Shown here piece after piece: positions 38,775-48,062 of a stretch of 64,000 bases of DNA. The DNA is taken from NCBI RefSeq assembly GCF_011516645.4, contig NZ_CP088287.1:1-64000 (forward strand). Direction: 5' to 3'. The notes below the pieces were generated by a model. It had not been told where the DNA came from. It worked only from the letters and a program-made list of their open reading frames with translations, and ran no database searches. The DNA comes from Bradyrhizobium septentrionale (GTDB lineage: Bacteria > Pseudomonadota > Alphaproteobacteria > Rhizobiales > Xanthobacteraceae). Both the position numbers and the translations under genes were made by a program. Position 1 is the first letter of the stretch. Each line of letters opens with the position of its first letter.

Positions 38775-39439
38775 TTTTCGATGAGGCAATGCGCCCCCTA
38801 TCGGCATCCAAAAGGGCCCCCTTTGATCGGCGTGCTCTGCTGGTAGCGCTCGGGTCGTCGGAGCTGGTCGGGGTTGGTGCGCCACGACGGCGCGAAGAAG
38901 GAGGTAGATCAATTGACCTAAAGCCTTCAAGCAGCCTTGCTGTGCAAGAGATGAGGGTAGGCCCCTCGGGCTCGGATTGCAGGATCAGAGTCCAAACCAC
39001 CACAAGCTGCTTCGACACAACGGTCGAGGTGGTGAGCGTTGTTGGAAAAGGCGGGCGCAAGCCCGTCAGGTAAGCCTCAGGAAGGCGAGCGGAAGCGAAC
39101 CGCCGATGAAGCATCGAAAACCAGTACAGACGTTGTCGAAACCAAGGGTTCAACCCTTCCTTGGGAGCAAGCCTATCGGGAGCCTGGTTACTGGATGGGT
39201 GACGACCGGTGTAGAGGCGGCGCGATCCTGATGGCAGGCTCTTACACGGAACGTGGGAACCTGTGTCGTGATGCCAAGGGAGAACCTGAAAGCGGCAGCA
39301 CCGCTGAGGGGAGAGTACCGATGCACGGCGCAGGGGCGGACGGGTTCGCAGTAGTGATGAAGCCTGGTAATGCAGGTGGAGCGAAGGGACCCGATCATCT
39401 GGCCAACGACAACAGCCAACCCGCAATGGGGATGAACTG

Positions 39440-40690
39440 ATGTCCGAGGCAAAGCCGTATGATATCTCCAAGCACCTTGTTTGGCAGGCTTGGAAACAGG
39501 TCAAAGCAAACCAAGGGGCCGCGGGCGTGGATGGCGTCTCCGTCGCGGCGTTCGAAAAGGACCTGAAGAGGAATCTCTACAAGGTCTGGAATCGCATGTC
39601 GTCGGGGACGTATTTTCCACCGCCTGTTCGTCTCGTGGAAATCCCCAAATCCGATGGCAAGAGTGTCAGGAAACTCGGCATTCCCGCCGTCGGAGACCGA
39701 GTGGCCCAGACGGTCGCAAAGATGGTCATAGAAAAGGAAGTGGAGCCAGTCTTCCACCCCGACTCTTACGGCTATCGGCCCGGACGCTCTGCGCTCGATG
39801 CGGTGGGGAAGGCGCGCGAGCGCTGCTGGAAATTCGATTGGGTCATAGACTTGGACATCAAGTCGTTCTTCGATACGATTCCATGGGACCTGATGGAAAA
39901 AGCTGTAGCCCACCATGTGGAATTGGGCTGGGTTCGTCTCTACGTCAGACGGTGGCTGCAAGCCACCGTGGAGCGGAAAGACGGGACCCGCGACGAGCGA
40001 ACACGAGGAACCCCTCAGGGTTCTGTCGTCTCGCCCGTACTCTCCAATCTCTTCATGCATTATTGTTTCGATGCATGGATGCAACGGACCTTCTCACACC
40101 TGCGCTTCGAAAGATTCGCTGATGATGCGATCGTCCATTGCTGGAGTGAGGAGGAGGCCAAAGCCGTACTGGGAGCGATCCGTAATCGCCTTGCCGAGTG
40201 CGGTCTGGAACTCCACCCGGAGAAAACCCGGATCGTCTACTGCAAGGACAACAATCGGAGCGGAGGGTACGAGCAAATCACGTTCGACTTCCTCGGCTAC
40301 ACGTTCCGGCCGCGCAAAGCTCGGGACAGCAAGGGTGAGAAGTTTGTCAGCTTCGCACCGGCCATCAGCCGCAAGGCAGCCAAGGGAATCCGGCAGGCTA
40401 TCCGCGAATGGCGGGTGACAAGCAGGAGCAACCAAACGCTGGAAGACCTAGCCAAACTGATCGACCCTGTCGCGAGAGGATGGCTGAACTACTACGGGCG
40501 GTTTTACCGCTCGGAGTGCGTCAACGTCCTTCGTCACGTCAACATGGTGCTCACCCGGTGGGTGATGGGGAAATATAAAAGGTTCAAGCGCCGGAAAACT
40601 GCGGCCATATCCTGGCTAGGACGTCTCGCAAAACGAGCGCCAAGCCTGCTGTATCTGTGGAAAGTCGGCATCAGACCAACGGCTGGATGA
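39440..40690 (+). CDS. ltrA: Group II intron reverse transcriptase/maturase
   Basis: A 416-residue intron-encoded protein. The reverse transcriptase domain shows GAAGVDGVSVAAFE, RKLGIPAVGDRVAQ, DSYGYRPGRSALDA, DLDIKSFFDTIPW, RGTPQGSVVSPVLSNLFMH and the active site FADDAIVHC. It is followed by a maturase region (LARWLNYYGR type, here GWLNYYGRFYR). No C-terminal HNH endonuclease is visible. ATG at 39440 follows GGGGATGAACTG. It splices the intron and supports retrohoming. Intact. Confidence 0.93.
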   Translation: MSEAKPYDISKHLVWQAWKQVKANQGAAGVDGVSVAAFEKDLKRNLYKVWNRMSSGTYFPPPVRLVEIPKSDGKSVRKLGIPAVGDRVAQTVAKMVIEKEVEPVFHPDSYGYRPGRSALDAVGKARERCWKFDWVIDLDIKSFFDTIPWDLMEKAVAHHVELGWVRLYVRRWLQATVERKDGTRDERTRGTPQGSVVSPVLSNLFMHYCFDAWMQRTFSHLRFERFADDAIVHCWSEEEAKAVLGAIRNRLAECGLELHPEKTRIVYCKDNNRSGGYEQITFDFLGYTFRPRKARDSKGEKFVSFAPAISRKAAKGIRQAIREWRVTSRSNQTLEDLAKLIDPVARGWLNYYGRFYRSECVNVLRHVNMVLTRWVMGKYKRFKRRKTAAISWLGRLAKRAPSLLYLWKVGIRPTAG

Positions 40691-40692
40691 TA

Positions 40693-40728
40693 GAAGCCGG
40701 ATGAAGCGCGAGCTTCACGTCCGGATTC
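40693..40728 (+). ncRNA. Group II intron domain V
   Basis: GAAGCCGGATGAAG, loop CGCGAG and CTTCACGTCCGGATTC form the conserved catalytic hairpin of domain V. The domain VI stem (CGCCTGGGGGTGAAATTCCCCCGGGCG) follows at about 40734-40760. Confidence 0.82.
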
Positions 40729-41527
40729 GTGAGCGCCTGGGGGTGAAATTCCCCCGGGCGACTCGACCGGAGACGGCGCGAGCGCGGGTTGTTTGAACAT
40801 CGTCGCGGCTTTTGAATCGCCAGCTGTCGTTGCCGGTCTCGACGATGTCGCAGTGATGGGTCAATCGGTCGAGTAGCGCGGTGGTCATTTTGGCATCACC
40901 GAACACACTGGGCCATTCGCCGAACGCAAGATTGGTGGTGACAATGATGGAGGTGCGCTCGTAGAGCCGGCTGATGAGATGGAACAGGAGCTGACCGCCG
41001 GATTGCGCGAACGGCAGATAGCCCAGCTCGTCGAGAACGATGAAGTCCATGCGGGTCAGATGCTCGGCGAGCCGTCCCTGCCGACCGTTGCGGGTCTCGG
41101 TCTCGAGCCGGTTGACGAGGTCGACGACGTTGTAGAAGCGTCCTCTGGCGCCATCGCGGATGCAACTTCTGGCGATGGCAATGGCCAGGTGGGTTTTGCC
41201 TGTACCGGTGCCGCCAACCAGCACGACGTTGCGTTGTTGGGCGATGAAGCCGCCGCCAGCGAGATCATTGACGAGAGTCTGATTGATCGGCGTGCCGTCG
41301 AACTGGAAGTCGGCGATGTCCTTGGCGAGCGGCAGCTTTGCAATGGTGAGCTGGTATTTGATCGACCTGGCTTGCTTCTCGTTGATCTCGGCGTTGAGCA
41401 GGTCGCCGACAATGCGTTGAGGCTCGTGCTGGCGCTTGACGGCAGTTGCCATGATCTCGTCGAAGGCAGCCTTCATGCCGTAGAGCTTAAGTTCGCCCAT
41501 GAGGTCGAAGATTTGGGTTCGTTCCAT
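40715..41527 (-). CDS. istB: IstB, IS21 helper ATPase, tail altered by intron
   Basis: ATG at 41527 overlaps the istA stop (TGATG). The AAA+ core has Walker [13 protein letters not shown], Walker [14 protein letters not shown] and a sensor [13 protein letters not shown]; IstB loads the IstA transposase onto target DNA. After [21 protein letters not shown] the frame crosses the 3' boundary of the group II intron and ends within intron sequence. The ATPase core is complete, so function may survive. Without the intron the frame would run on through 38931 toward the left end of the IS. Confidence 0.88.
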   Translation of the reverse strand: MERTQIFDLMGELKLYGMKAAFDEIMATAVKRQHEPQRIVGDLLNAEINEKQARSIKYQLTIAKLPLAKDIADFQFDGTPINQTLVNDLAGGGFIAQQRNVVLVGGTGTGKTHLAIAIARSCIRDGARGRFYNVVDLVNRLETETRNGRQGRLAEHLTRMDFIVLDELGYLPFAQSGGQLLFHLISRLYERTSIIVTTNLAFGEWPSVFGDAKMTTALLDRLTHHCDIVETGNDSWRFKSRDDVQTTRARAVSGRVARGNFTPRRSRIRT

Positions 41528-43044
41528 CAGATGGTCCTCCGGAGGTTGTCGTAGCGGGCACAATCGGCGATCGGTGCATGACGGAGCGTCAGTGCGGCCG
41601 GCGTCATGATGTTGGCCGGTGGGGCGGGTTCACGTTGACGGGCCAGGATATTGAGAACGACATCGGCGGAATGGACGCTGTGACTGAGCGCTTCGGCACA
41701 AGCCGCTTCCACCGCGGACAGACCGTCAGTCAGCACCGCGGTGAGGATGTCGACCATCTGCCGATTGCCATCGTCGGTGCTGGCCAGCTTGCGCCGGATC
41801 CGCTCGATCGCGGCCGGCAGCACCCAGTCTTTGAAGGGAGCACCGTTGCGCAAGGCGCCGGGTTTGCGGGCGAGCACCGGCACATAATGCCAGGGGTCGT
41901 AGACGGTATCGCCGCGGCCAAAGGATCGCGGGTGCTCGGCAACGATACGTCCATCCTGACGGATCACGATGCGATCGGCATAGGCTTGAACCTCGACCGG
42001 TCGTCCGACTGCACTGGCTGCGACCGAGTACTTGTTGTTGTCGAAGCGCACCAGGCAGGTCTTCGAGACCGATGCTGTCACCGCATGGAAGCCGTCGAAG
42101 CGGCCGGCATAGGGAACGAGTTTGGGGCGTTCGGCTTCGAACACGTCCCAGATCGTCTGATCGGTCAGCTCCGGATGGCGATGAGCCTTGGCGTAGGCGA
42201 TGCACTTGTCGAGCAGCCAGGCGTTTAACTCGTCGAGGTTTTTGAACCGCAGCCGCGGCGTGAAGAAGCGCTCCCGGACCAGCCCGACCTGGTTCTCGAC
42301 CTGCCCCTTCTCCCAGCCCGACGCTGGCGTACAGGCGACCGGATCGACCAGATAGTGGCTGCACATCTGCAGGAAGCGGCGATTGTAGAGACGGCCTTTA
42401 CCGACAAAGATCGTCTCCACCGCGGTCTTCATGTTGTCGTAGATGCCGCGGGTGCAGGTGCCTTTGAACAGGGCGAATGCCCGGTCGTGGGCGTCGAACA
42501 CCATCTCCTGCGTCTCCCGCGGATAGGCCCGCACGAACAGCATGCGACTGTGACAGAGCCGAACATGAGCAGCCTTCACCATCACCGTGGTGCCGCTCAG
42601 CAGGACCACCTCGTGGCTCCAGTCGAACTGGTAGGCTTCGCCTGGTGCAAAGCTCAGCGGCACATAAGCCGACGCTGTCGAGGTGCCGCGTTCCTTGGTC
42701 CACCGTCGGGCGTATCGACGAACCGCATCATAGCCGCCGGCATAACCCAGGCCGCGGAGTTCCTCGAATAGCCGGATCAGCGTCAGCCGTTCCCGCGCCG
42801 CCTTGCTCTCATTCCCTGCCAGCAACCGATCAAGCTCGGCACTCCAGGCACCCATCTTCGGGAGCGGCTGCGTCTCGCGCTCGTACCGGAACTCCGTCGC
42901 TTGAGAACGAATGACCTTGCGAACCACCTTCCGCGATACGCCAAGTTCTCGGCAGATCGCCTTGATCGGACGACCATCAACAAAGTAGGCGCGACGGATC
43001 TTACCAATCGTCTCCACCACCAGCATCCCAACCTCGGCTTCCAT
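41527..43044 (-). CDS. istA: IstA, IS21-family transposase
   Basis: A 505-residue transposase with N-terminal helix-turn-helix ([18 protein letters not shown], about 28-45). The DDE core has Asp in AYQFDWSHE, Asp in [10 protein letters not shown] and Glu in [16 protein letters not shown], with a C-terminal beta-barrel part ([12 protein letters not shown]). Length is normal. Followed by istB with overlapping stop and start. Confidence 0.92.
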   Translation of the reverse strand: MEAEVGMLVVETIGKIRRAYFVDGRPIKAICRELGVSRKVVRKVIRSQATEFRYERETQPLPKMGAWSAELDRLLAGNESKAARERLTLIRLFEELRGLGYAGGYDAVRRYARRWTKERGTSTASAYVPLSFAPGEAYQFDWSHEVVLLSGTTVMVKAAHVRLCHSRMLFVRAYPRETQEMVFDAHDRAFALFKGTCTRGIYDNMKTAVETIFVGKGRLYNRRFLQMCSHYLVDPVACTPASGWEKGQVENQVGLVRERFFTPRLRFKNLDELNAWLLDKCIAYAKAHRHPELTDQTIWDVFEAERPKLVPYAGRFDGFHAVTASVSKTCLVRFDNNKYSVAASAVGRPVEVQAYADRIVIRQDGRIVAEHPRSFGRGDTVYDPWHYVPVLARKPGALRNGAPFKDWVLPAAIERIRRKLASTDDGNRQMVDILTAVLTDGLSAVEAACAEALSHSVHSADVVLNILARQREPAPPANIMTPAALTLRHAPIADCARYDNLRRTI

Positions 43045-43264
43045 GACTCGATGGAAGCCACTGTGGACCCTTATCCCGGGGTCCCGATTGGATGCCGATC
43101 ACCCCGAAACGGGGTCCTTATTCCATGCCGAAACACAACCCATGCAAGACTCGCTTCCGGCTGGCGGGCTCCGCCTTTGCCGCGAGGGCGTCGAACCCTC
43201 TGGGTCACGTTGAAAGGTTTCAGGTCACATTCTTCCTCCTTTCCAGGACTTATCCTGACGCAAG

Positions 43265-43850
43265 CTGGTCGCATCTGCGGCGCCAGTTTGTGAAGATCGA
43301 GCGGGAGGCTGCGCCGGCGCCAGCTCCGGTTGCCCGCGAGGCCCTCGAGCGCATCGCCCAGCTTTACGCGGTCGAGAAGGTACTCCGCGGCCGATCTGCG
43401 GACGAGCGCTACGCCGGCAGGCAGGCGCATGCCCGACCTCTGGCGACAGCCTTGAAGCAGTGGTTTGAGGCCAAGCTTGATCACCTTGCACAGAAGAGCG
43501 ACACGGCGAAGGCCCTGCGTTACGCGCTGCGTCATTGGGACGGCTTGACGCTCCATCTTTATGACGGGTGCATCGAGATGGACACGAATGCTGTCGAGCG
43601 TGCGATGCGGCCGATCAAGCTCAACGCCAAGAACTCCCTTTTTGCCGGTTGCGACGAGGGCGCCGAGAATTGGGCATTGCTGGCTTCGCTCATTGAGACC
43701 TGTAAGCTCAATGGCGTCAGTGCCGAGCACTGGCTCGCTGACGTTCTCGCCAAGCTCGTCAATGGTTGGCCTGCGGCGCGACTGGACGAACTGCTTCCCT
43801 GGGCGTCGACCTATACTATGCATGCACACGATCCGAGGCTGGCGGCATGA
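43265..43850 (+). pseudogene. IS66 transposase (TnpC) C-terminal fragment
   Basis: From WSHLRRQFVKIER onward the frame matches the end of IS66 TnpC: ALERIAQLYAVEK, RYALRHWDGLTLHL, the catalytic-region EMDTNAVERAMRPI, NSLFAGCDEGAENWALLASL and LVNGWPAARLDELLPW. The first two thirds are missing and the upstream side is the right end of the IS21 element plus about 130 bp of unassigned DNA. The stop overlaps the next gene (ATGA). Confidence 0.88.
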
Positions 43851-44449
43851 GCCTGAACACGACCGCGGTCCGGATCAAGGTAACCCTCAAGGATGTGAAG
43901 CCGGAGGTGATGCGTCGCCTTGTCGTACCCGTCACCCTGCGCCTTGATCGGTTGCATCTGACGCTTCAGGAGGCATTCGGCTGGACGAACAGTCACCTCT
44001 TCGAGTTCTTCGCTGGTGAGGCACATTGGGGGATTCCCGACCCCGACAATGATCACGGCGACCAGCCCATGGATGCCCGTAAAGCGCGGCTTTGCGATAT
44101 CGTTCGAGAGACCGGCGCCAAGACGATCCACTATCTCTATGACTTCGGCGACAGCTGGGACCATGTGATCAAGCTCGAAAAATGGTTCGACAACACCACG
44201 ACGGAGGGCCTGCCCTTCCTGCTCGAGGCCGCCGGTCGTTGTCCTCCGGAAGACGTCGGCGGTGCGCCAGGCTATGCCGAATACCTCGACGCCATCAGCG
44301 ACCCTGCTCATCCGGAGCACGAACATATGCGCCGCTGGGGCCCGGAGCGGTTCGATCCCAACGTGATCGACCGGAAGGCCCTCGAGGCCGCCGTCAACGC
44401 GTTGTCCGACACATGGAAACCGCGGCGACGCGCCACGCGAACAAAATAG
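43847..44449 (+). CDS. Plasmid pRiA4b ORF-3 family protein
   Basis: A 200-residue protein of the pRiA4b ORF-3 family (PF07929). Typical blocks are VTLKDVKPEVMRRLVVPV, LHLTLQEAFGWTNSHLFEF, IHYLYDFGDSWDHVIKLE and CPPEDVGGAPGYAEYL. The biochemical role is unknown; such genes often travel with IS66-like elements. ATG at 43847 overlaps the IS66 fragment stop as ATGA. Confidence 0.88.
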   Translation: MSLNTTAVRIKVTLKDVKPEVMRRLVVPVTLRLDRLHLTLQEAFGWTNSHLFEFFAGEAHWGIPDPDNDHGDQPMDARKARLCDIVRETGAKTIHYLYDFGDSWDHVIKLEKWFDNTTTEGLPFLLEAAGRCPPEDVGGAPGYAEYLDAISDPAHPEHEHMRRWGPERFDPNVIDRKALEAAVNALSDTWKPRRRATRTK

Positions 44450-44551
44450 GCGTCAAGCGCCATTCAAAAGGGCCGCAGAGCTACGCTTACGTCCAACCGA
44501 ACCGCAGCCTCGCATGTCAATCGGCGTTCAAATTTGACCCCGCGTATTGCC

Positions 44552-46216
44552 TCAGGAAGTAATGTTACCCGGGATGAAGGTCTCGGTCTCGAGCCGCGGC
44601 CAGCTCGGTGGAGAGGCTGTGGGCGGGGCGGAGTGCTCATCACACGCAGCGCCGTCCACAGCCTCGGGCCGTATTTCATCCACGGGCATGGATACGATGG
44701 CTGTCTCCGCCACCTTCCGCCGGAGGGACCGAAGCAGGCGCTGAACGATCGAATGCTGCTTGTCGCTGAACATCGAAGGATCGATCGTGGCGAGCCTGCC
44801 CACGATGGCCAGTGCAGTGAGCTGTGGCTCGACGGCGAGCCAGTTCTCGATGATCGCGAGATGGGGATCGAGCTTCGAGGGCATGCGAATACGCTTTTTA
44901 TATCGCCGTTTCGGCCGGCGGTGCGTGGCCCGCACTTCGGCGGTGTTTGCCGCCGTGCCGAGCGATCGGGCAAACGAGAGCGGATCAGCCGGCGATACGG
45001 TGGGAACCTTCGCAAGACCGCGCTTGCCGATCCGTTCGCCGAGCTCTTCCTGCGCCGTGCGGATCGTGGCAAGCAATTGTATGGGATCGAGAGTCCGATA
45101 CGTCTGGCGCAGACGGCGCTTGACCGCTGATGGGAGTTTCGGGTGCCCCAGTGCACGTTCGTATGGTGTGGCAGGCGGATGATAGCGTTTGATGATCTTG
45201 GCACCCTCGCGGCGCTTCTCTTTGAGCTTGAATGACGGCTGGAAGAAGTTCACCAGCAGGCGCGCCGCCGCGTAGAGACGTGCCATCACGCGGGCCGTCT
45301 CGACCCCGTCGAAGCGCCCGTATCCGACGAGCCGCCGGACCACCGCACCGTTCTTCTGCTCCACGAAAGCCTGATCGTTCTTTTTGTAGGCACGTGACCG
45401 CGTTACCTCGATCTTCTGTGCTCGGCACCATGGAACGACGACGTCGTTCATGAACGCGCTGTCGTTATCGAAGTCGGCGCCACAGATCACCCACGGGAAC
45501 AGGCCCTGTGCTCGCGTCATCGCTTCCACGACGAGGCTGCCATCGCGTGTCACCAGGGGCAGGCATTCCGTCCATCCTGTTGCGATGTCCACCATGGTCA
45601 AAGTCTGGATAAACGAGCCGGCGACGCTGGTCCCACCGTGCGCGACCATGTCGATCTCGCAAAAGCCTGGCGGCGGGTTTGCCCAGTCATTGAAAGTGCG
45701 GATCGGCACCTCGCGTCGAATCGCCGAGTAGAATCCGACTCGCCGCCGGCGCCCCCCAGCAGCCGCAATTTTAACGTCGATCAACATCCGATCGATCGTC
45801 GCCGCGCTCAGAGTTGTCAGCAGCGCACGCTCTGCGCTCGTTGGCTTCAGCCGGCCATGCCGCTCGAGTGCGGGCAACAGCACTGGGATCATCGATACGA
45901 GGCGCTTACCGCAGACGCGATCGGAGGCTTCCCACAGCGCGATCAGCGCGTCGCGCACGCTGGCGTATTTGCGTCGCCGACTTGTCGCTGGTTCGGTTGG
46001 GCTCGTTGCCCCTTCGTCCAGTGGTGGTCTGGGCCTGTCCCTTCCGGCAACCGACAGTGCTCGCACCGCGTGCTTGCGGTGCCAACCCGTCGTTGCTGTC
46101 AACTCGTCAAGGATCCGTCCCTTCTCAACTCGTCCAGCCGCACGGTAGCGCCTCGCCACCGCGGCCAACACCTCGCGCCTTGCGCCCATGCTGATCCCGC
46201 TCGCCATTGGCGCCAC
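44552..46216 (-). CDS. Integrase-core (DDE) transposase, copy 2
   Basis: A 554-residue protein, nearly identical to the copy at 37073 except for single substitutions (for example AAVARR against AVVARR, RTLDP against RNLDP) and the C-terminal tail ETFIPGNITS. The same Asp, Asp and Glu catalytic pattern is present. The frame runs 11 bp past the proposed left terminus, which supports either end being functional or the boundary being slightly outside it. Confidence 0.85.
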   Translation of the reverse strand: MAPMASGISMGARREVLAAVARRYRAAGRVEKGRILDELTATTGWHRKHAVRALSVAGRDRPRPPLDEGATSPTEPATSRRRKYASVRDALIALWEASDRVCGKRLVSMIPVLLPALERHGRLKPTSAERALLTTLSAATIDRMLIDVKIAAAGGRRRRVGFYSAIRREVPIRTFNDWANPPPGFCEIDMVAHGGTSVAGSFIQTLTMVDIATGWTECLPLVTRDGSLVVEAMTRAQGLFPWVICGADFDNDSAFMNDVVVPWCRAQKIEVTRSRAYKKNDQAFVEQKNGAVVRRLVGYGRFDGVETARVMARLYAAARLLVNFFQPSFKLKEKRREGAKIIKRYHPPATPYERALGHPKLPSAVKRRLRQTYRTLDPIQLLATIRTAQEELGERIGKRGLAKVPTVSPADPLSFARSLGTAANTAEVRATHRRPKRRYKKRIRMPSKLDPHLAIIENWLAVEPQLTALAIVGRLATIDPSMFSDKQHSIVQRLLRSLRRKVAETAIVSMPVDEIRPEAVDGAACDEHSAPPTASPPSWPRLETETFIPGNITS

Positions 46217-46268
46217 CGACCTGATTCGGTAACGCCGCCCCAGTCATCAGCGGAATTGTTCGGTAACA
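44563..46268 (-). mobile_element. DDE transposon, copy 2
   Basis: Same short terminal repeats as copy 1 (TGTTACC at 44563, GGTAACA ending 46268). It carries the second transposase gene. Confidence 0.6.
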
Positions 46269-46512
46269 TTTTCGATGAGGCAATGCGGGGGGCAATATTG
46301 CAGGCCGAATGACAACTTATCGCACTGTTCAGATTTGCGGGACCAGCTCACTCCCTTCTCTGGTGCTCTTCGCAAGGGAAGCCACCTAACCCATGCTTAG
46401 CTGGCCGATAGAGGAAGCGGGGGAAATTCGACCCCTTGCTAATTGACCAATCTAACGGTTTCTGAATCAATTACCCCGTTTATTGATCTGTTTGCGCAAC
46501 CTCCGGACAAAA

Positions 46513-47274
46513 ATGGATTCTTTCTTTCGTGTTCTGACGCCTTTCTTCGGAGCCCCGAAGAATTACCAAGAAATGCTTTGGACGATTGCGGTCGCGGACT
46601 TCTGGTTGGCGCTTATTTGCACGTTTCTACTTAGGTACGATCCGTGGATTGATGGGGTCTTCAAGCGCCTGGAGGAGCTACCCGGCCTCAAAGAGTTCGC
46701 CGCTCTGGCGAAGTTGCCGCAGATTACTTCCGTTGATTTGGCCACGGTGAGCGTCGTAAACGTCGTGATCGCTCTTGCGGTCATGCTCTTTAGCCGCACA
46801 ACGAGATTTCACGACCTCATTTCTGATCTTTTCGGAATTCGCGCTCGATTCGATCACGCGAACATCCTTCTACCCTTGGCCCTCACGTCAGGCGCCAAGA
46901 TGAACGCTCGTCAGGTCGCCAACATCAAACGAGATCGCTCGCATCTAATGCGGGACACCTTCTACAAGTATGCATCGAGCACGAAGGAGAACGCGCTCGT
47001 CGACAAACACGACATTGATAGCGCGCTGGAGGCTTGGACCCTTTATTGGGTCGCGCTTGAAGGTCTCGTCATATTCGCCACTTGCGCTTTGGTCTCGGCC
47101 ATCGCGGCTTCCACCTGGCTGCTCATCCTATTTTGGTCGGTCTCGATGGCGTTTCTGCTGTTCATGCACTTCCGCTACGCCAAGCTGGAACGAAGGGTTG
47201 AGCCCGAGGTACAGCAGATCGCCGGCAACGCCGAGGCGAACGACGCAAACCGCCAGGTATTCGAGGCGAATTAA
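46513..47274 (+). CDS. Predicted membrane protein, first gene of a two-gene overlap
   Basis: A 253-residue inner-membrane protein. Hydrophobic segments lie at about 22-41, 83-98, 182-202 and 204-222, with a soluble charged loop between the second and third. No recognised family. The ATG at 46513 (MDSFFRVLTPFF) is preferred; the frame opens at 46483. Its stop overlaps the methyltransferase start (TAATG), so the two proteins are probably made together and may form one system. Confidence 0.6.
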   Translation: MDSFFRVLTPFFGAPKNYQEMLWTIAVADFWLALICTFLLRYDPWIDGVFKRLEELPGLKEFAALAKLPQITSVDLATVSVVNVVIALAVMLFSRTTRFHDLISDLFGIRARFDHANILLPLALTSGAKMNARQVANIKRDRSHLMRDTFYKYASSTKENALVDKHDIDSALEAWTLYWVALEGLVIFATCALVSAIAASTWLLILFWSVSMAFLLFMHFRYAKLERRVEPEVQQIAGNAEANDANRQVFEAN

Positions 47275-47996
47275 TGAGGTACAAGATCGGGAGAGATATT
47301 GTCATCCGAAGCGAAAACGCGGCCAAGCCGGAGGCTCAGAGTTCATCCTACCTGAACAAACTGATCGCCCGGCTAAAGCCGGTACACAGCAGCTTTGACT
47401 TTGGTTGCGGCAAGCTCCGCTACGAGCGGGTAATTGCGAAGACCACCGACGAGCTCGCCCTTGTAGATTCCGAAGTCCAACTTTCAAGGACTCAGATGAT
47501 CCGCGGTCGTTCAACAACAATCCGCGACCACGTACGGAAGTCAAACCACGTCCACGCATACACCGTCAACCAGTTCGCCTCCCTTGGTCGGAAGTACGAT
47601 CGCGGATTTTGCATCAATGTACTTTCGGTGATTCCTTCCGCAAACGTTAGGATGGGCATCGTTCAGTTGATGAGCACCAAACTGAAGCCGGGTTGTTCCT
47701 GCCTGTTCGTATCTCTCTACCGCAACTCGGACTTCACGCGAATGCGGAAGCTTCCAAATTGCAAGCCGTACGACAACGGCTTCTTGATGGACTCGCTTCG
47801 CGGTTATTCCTTTTACGGACTTATTCCGCCTGACGATCTCGTCTCCCTAGTTGAGCGCGGCGGCTTCGAAGTGGAATCTGTTAAACTCGATGAAGGCTCG
47901 GCCTACCTGTGGGCGAAGTCACCGGACAAGGCGAGCGAGCCAACTCAGTTCGACATCCTGGAGAGTATCGAGAACTTTCAGATTCGCACGAGTTGA
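47274..47996 (+). CDS. Class I SAM-dependent methyltransferase-like protein
   Basis: A 240-residue protein with the Rossmann methyltransferase order: motif I SFDFGCGKLRYE near 41-52, an acidic residue after strand 2 (LALVDSEVQL), the motif IV region GFCINVLSVIP near 105-115 and KLKPGCSCLFVSLYR near 130-144. It lacks the NPPY or PC motifs of common DNA methylases, so the substrate is open (RNA, protein or small molecule). Coupled to the upstream membrane protein by overlapping stop and start. Confidence 0.65.
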   Translation: MRYKIGRDIVIRSENAAKPEAQSSSYLNKLIARLKPVHSSFDFGCGKLRYERVIAKTTDELALVDSEVQLSRTQMIRGRSTTIRDHVRKSNHVHAYTVNQFASLGRKYDRGFCINVLSVIPSANVRMGIVQLMSTKLKPGCSCLFVSLYRNSDFTRMRKLPNCKPYDNGFLMDSLRGYSFYGLIPPDDLVSLVERGGFEVESVKLDEGSAYLWAKSPDKASEPTQFDILESIENFQIRTS

Positions 47997-48062
47997 GGCT
48001 CCAATCCGGCATCACTACTCGCGGATCAGCACCCCCAAGCTAGACCACGATAGAGCAAAGCG

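Larger units (their letters stand above)
37023..38793. repeat. 1.77-kb direct repeat, copy 1 (copy 2 at 44515-46287)
   Basis: Nearly identical to 44515-46287 in the same orientation. The shared block is longer than the transposon: it also includes 48 bp starting TGTCAATCGGCG on the left and about 19 bp (TTTTCGATGAGGCAATGCG) on the right. The copies differ by a short segment just inside the left end and a few single bases. Confidence 0.88.
38942..40767 (+). mobile_element. Group II intron
   Basis: The proposed 5' end is GTGCAAGAG at 38942, followed by about 500 bp of structured leader and then the maturase gene. Domain V is at 40693-40728 and domain VI follows, with an AC ending near 40767. 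It lies on the strand opposite to istB, so splicing would not repair istB. The 5' end is by analogy and could be off by some bases. Confidence 0.75.
38793..43136 (-). mobile_element. IS21-family element interrupted by a group II intron
   Basis: istA and istB lie on the minus strand. The right end is GTGTTTCGGCATGG read inward from 43136; repeated GGATGCCGATC-type motifs lie inside both ends (near 38800 and 43090), as usual for multiple IstA-binding sites of IS21. A group II intron occupies 38942-40767. The left terminus abuts the transposon copy and may have lost a few bases. Confidence 0.7.
44515..46287. repeat. 1.77-kb direct repeat, copy 2
   Basis: Second copy of the block at 37023-38793, same orientation, about 5.7 kb apart. 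Recombination between the two would delete the IS21 element, intron, IS66 fragment and pRiA4b ORF-3 gene. Confidence 0.88.
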
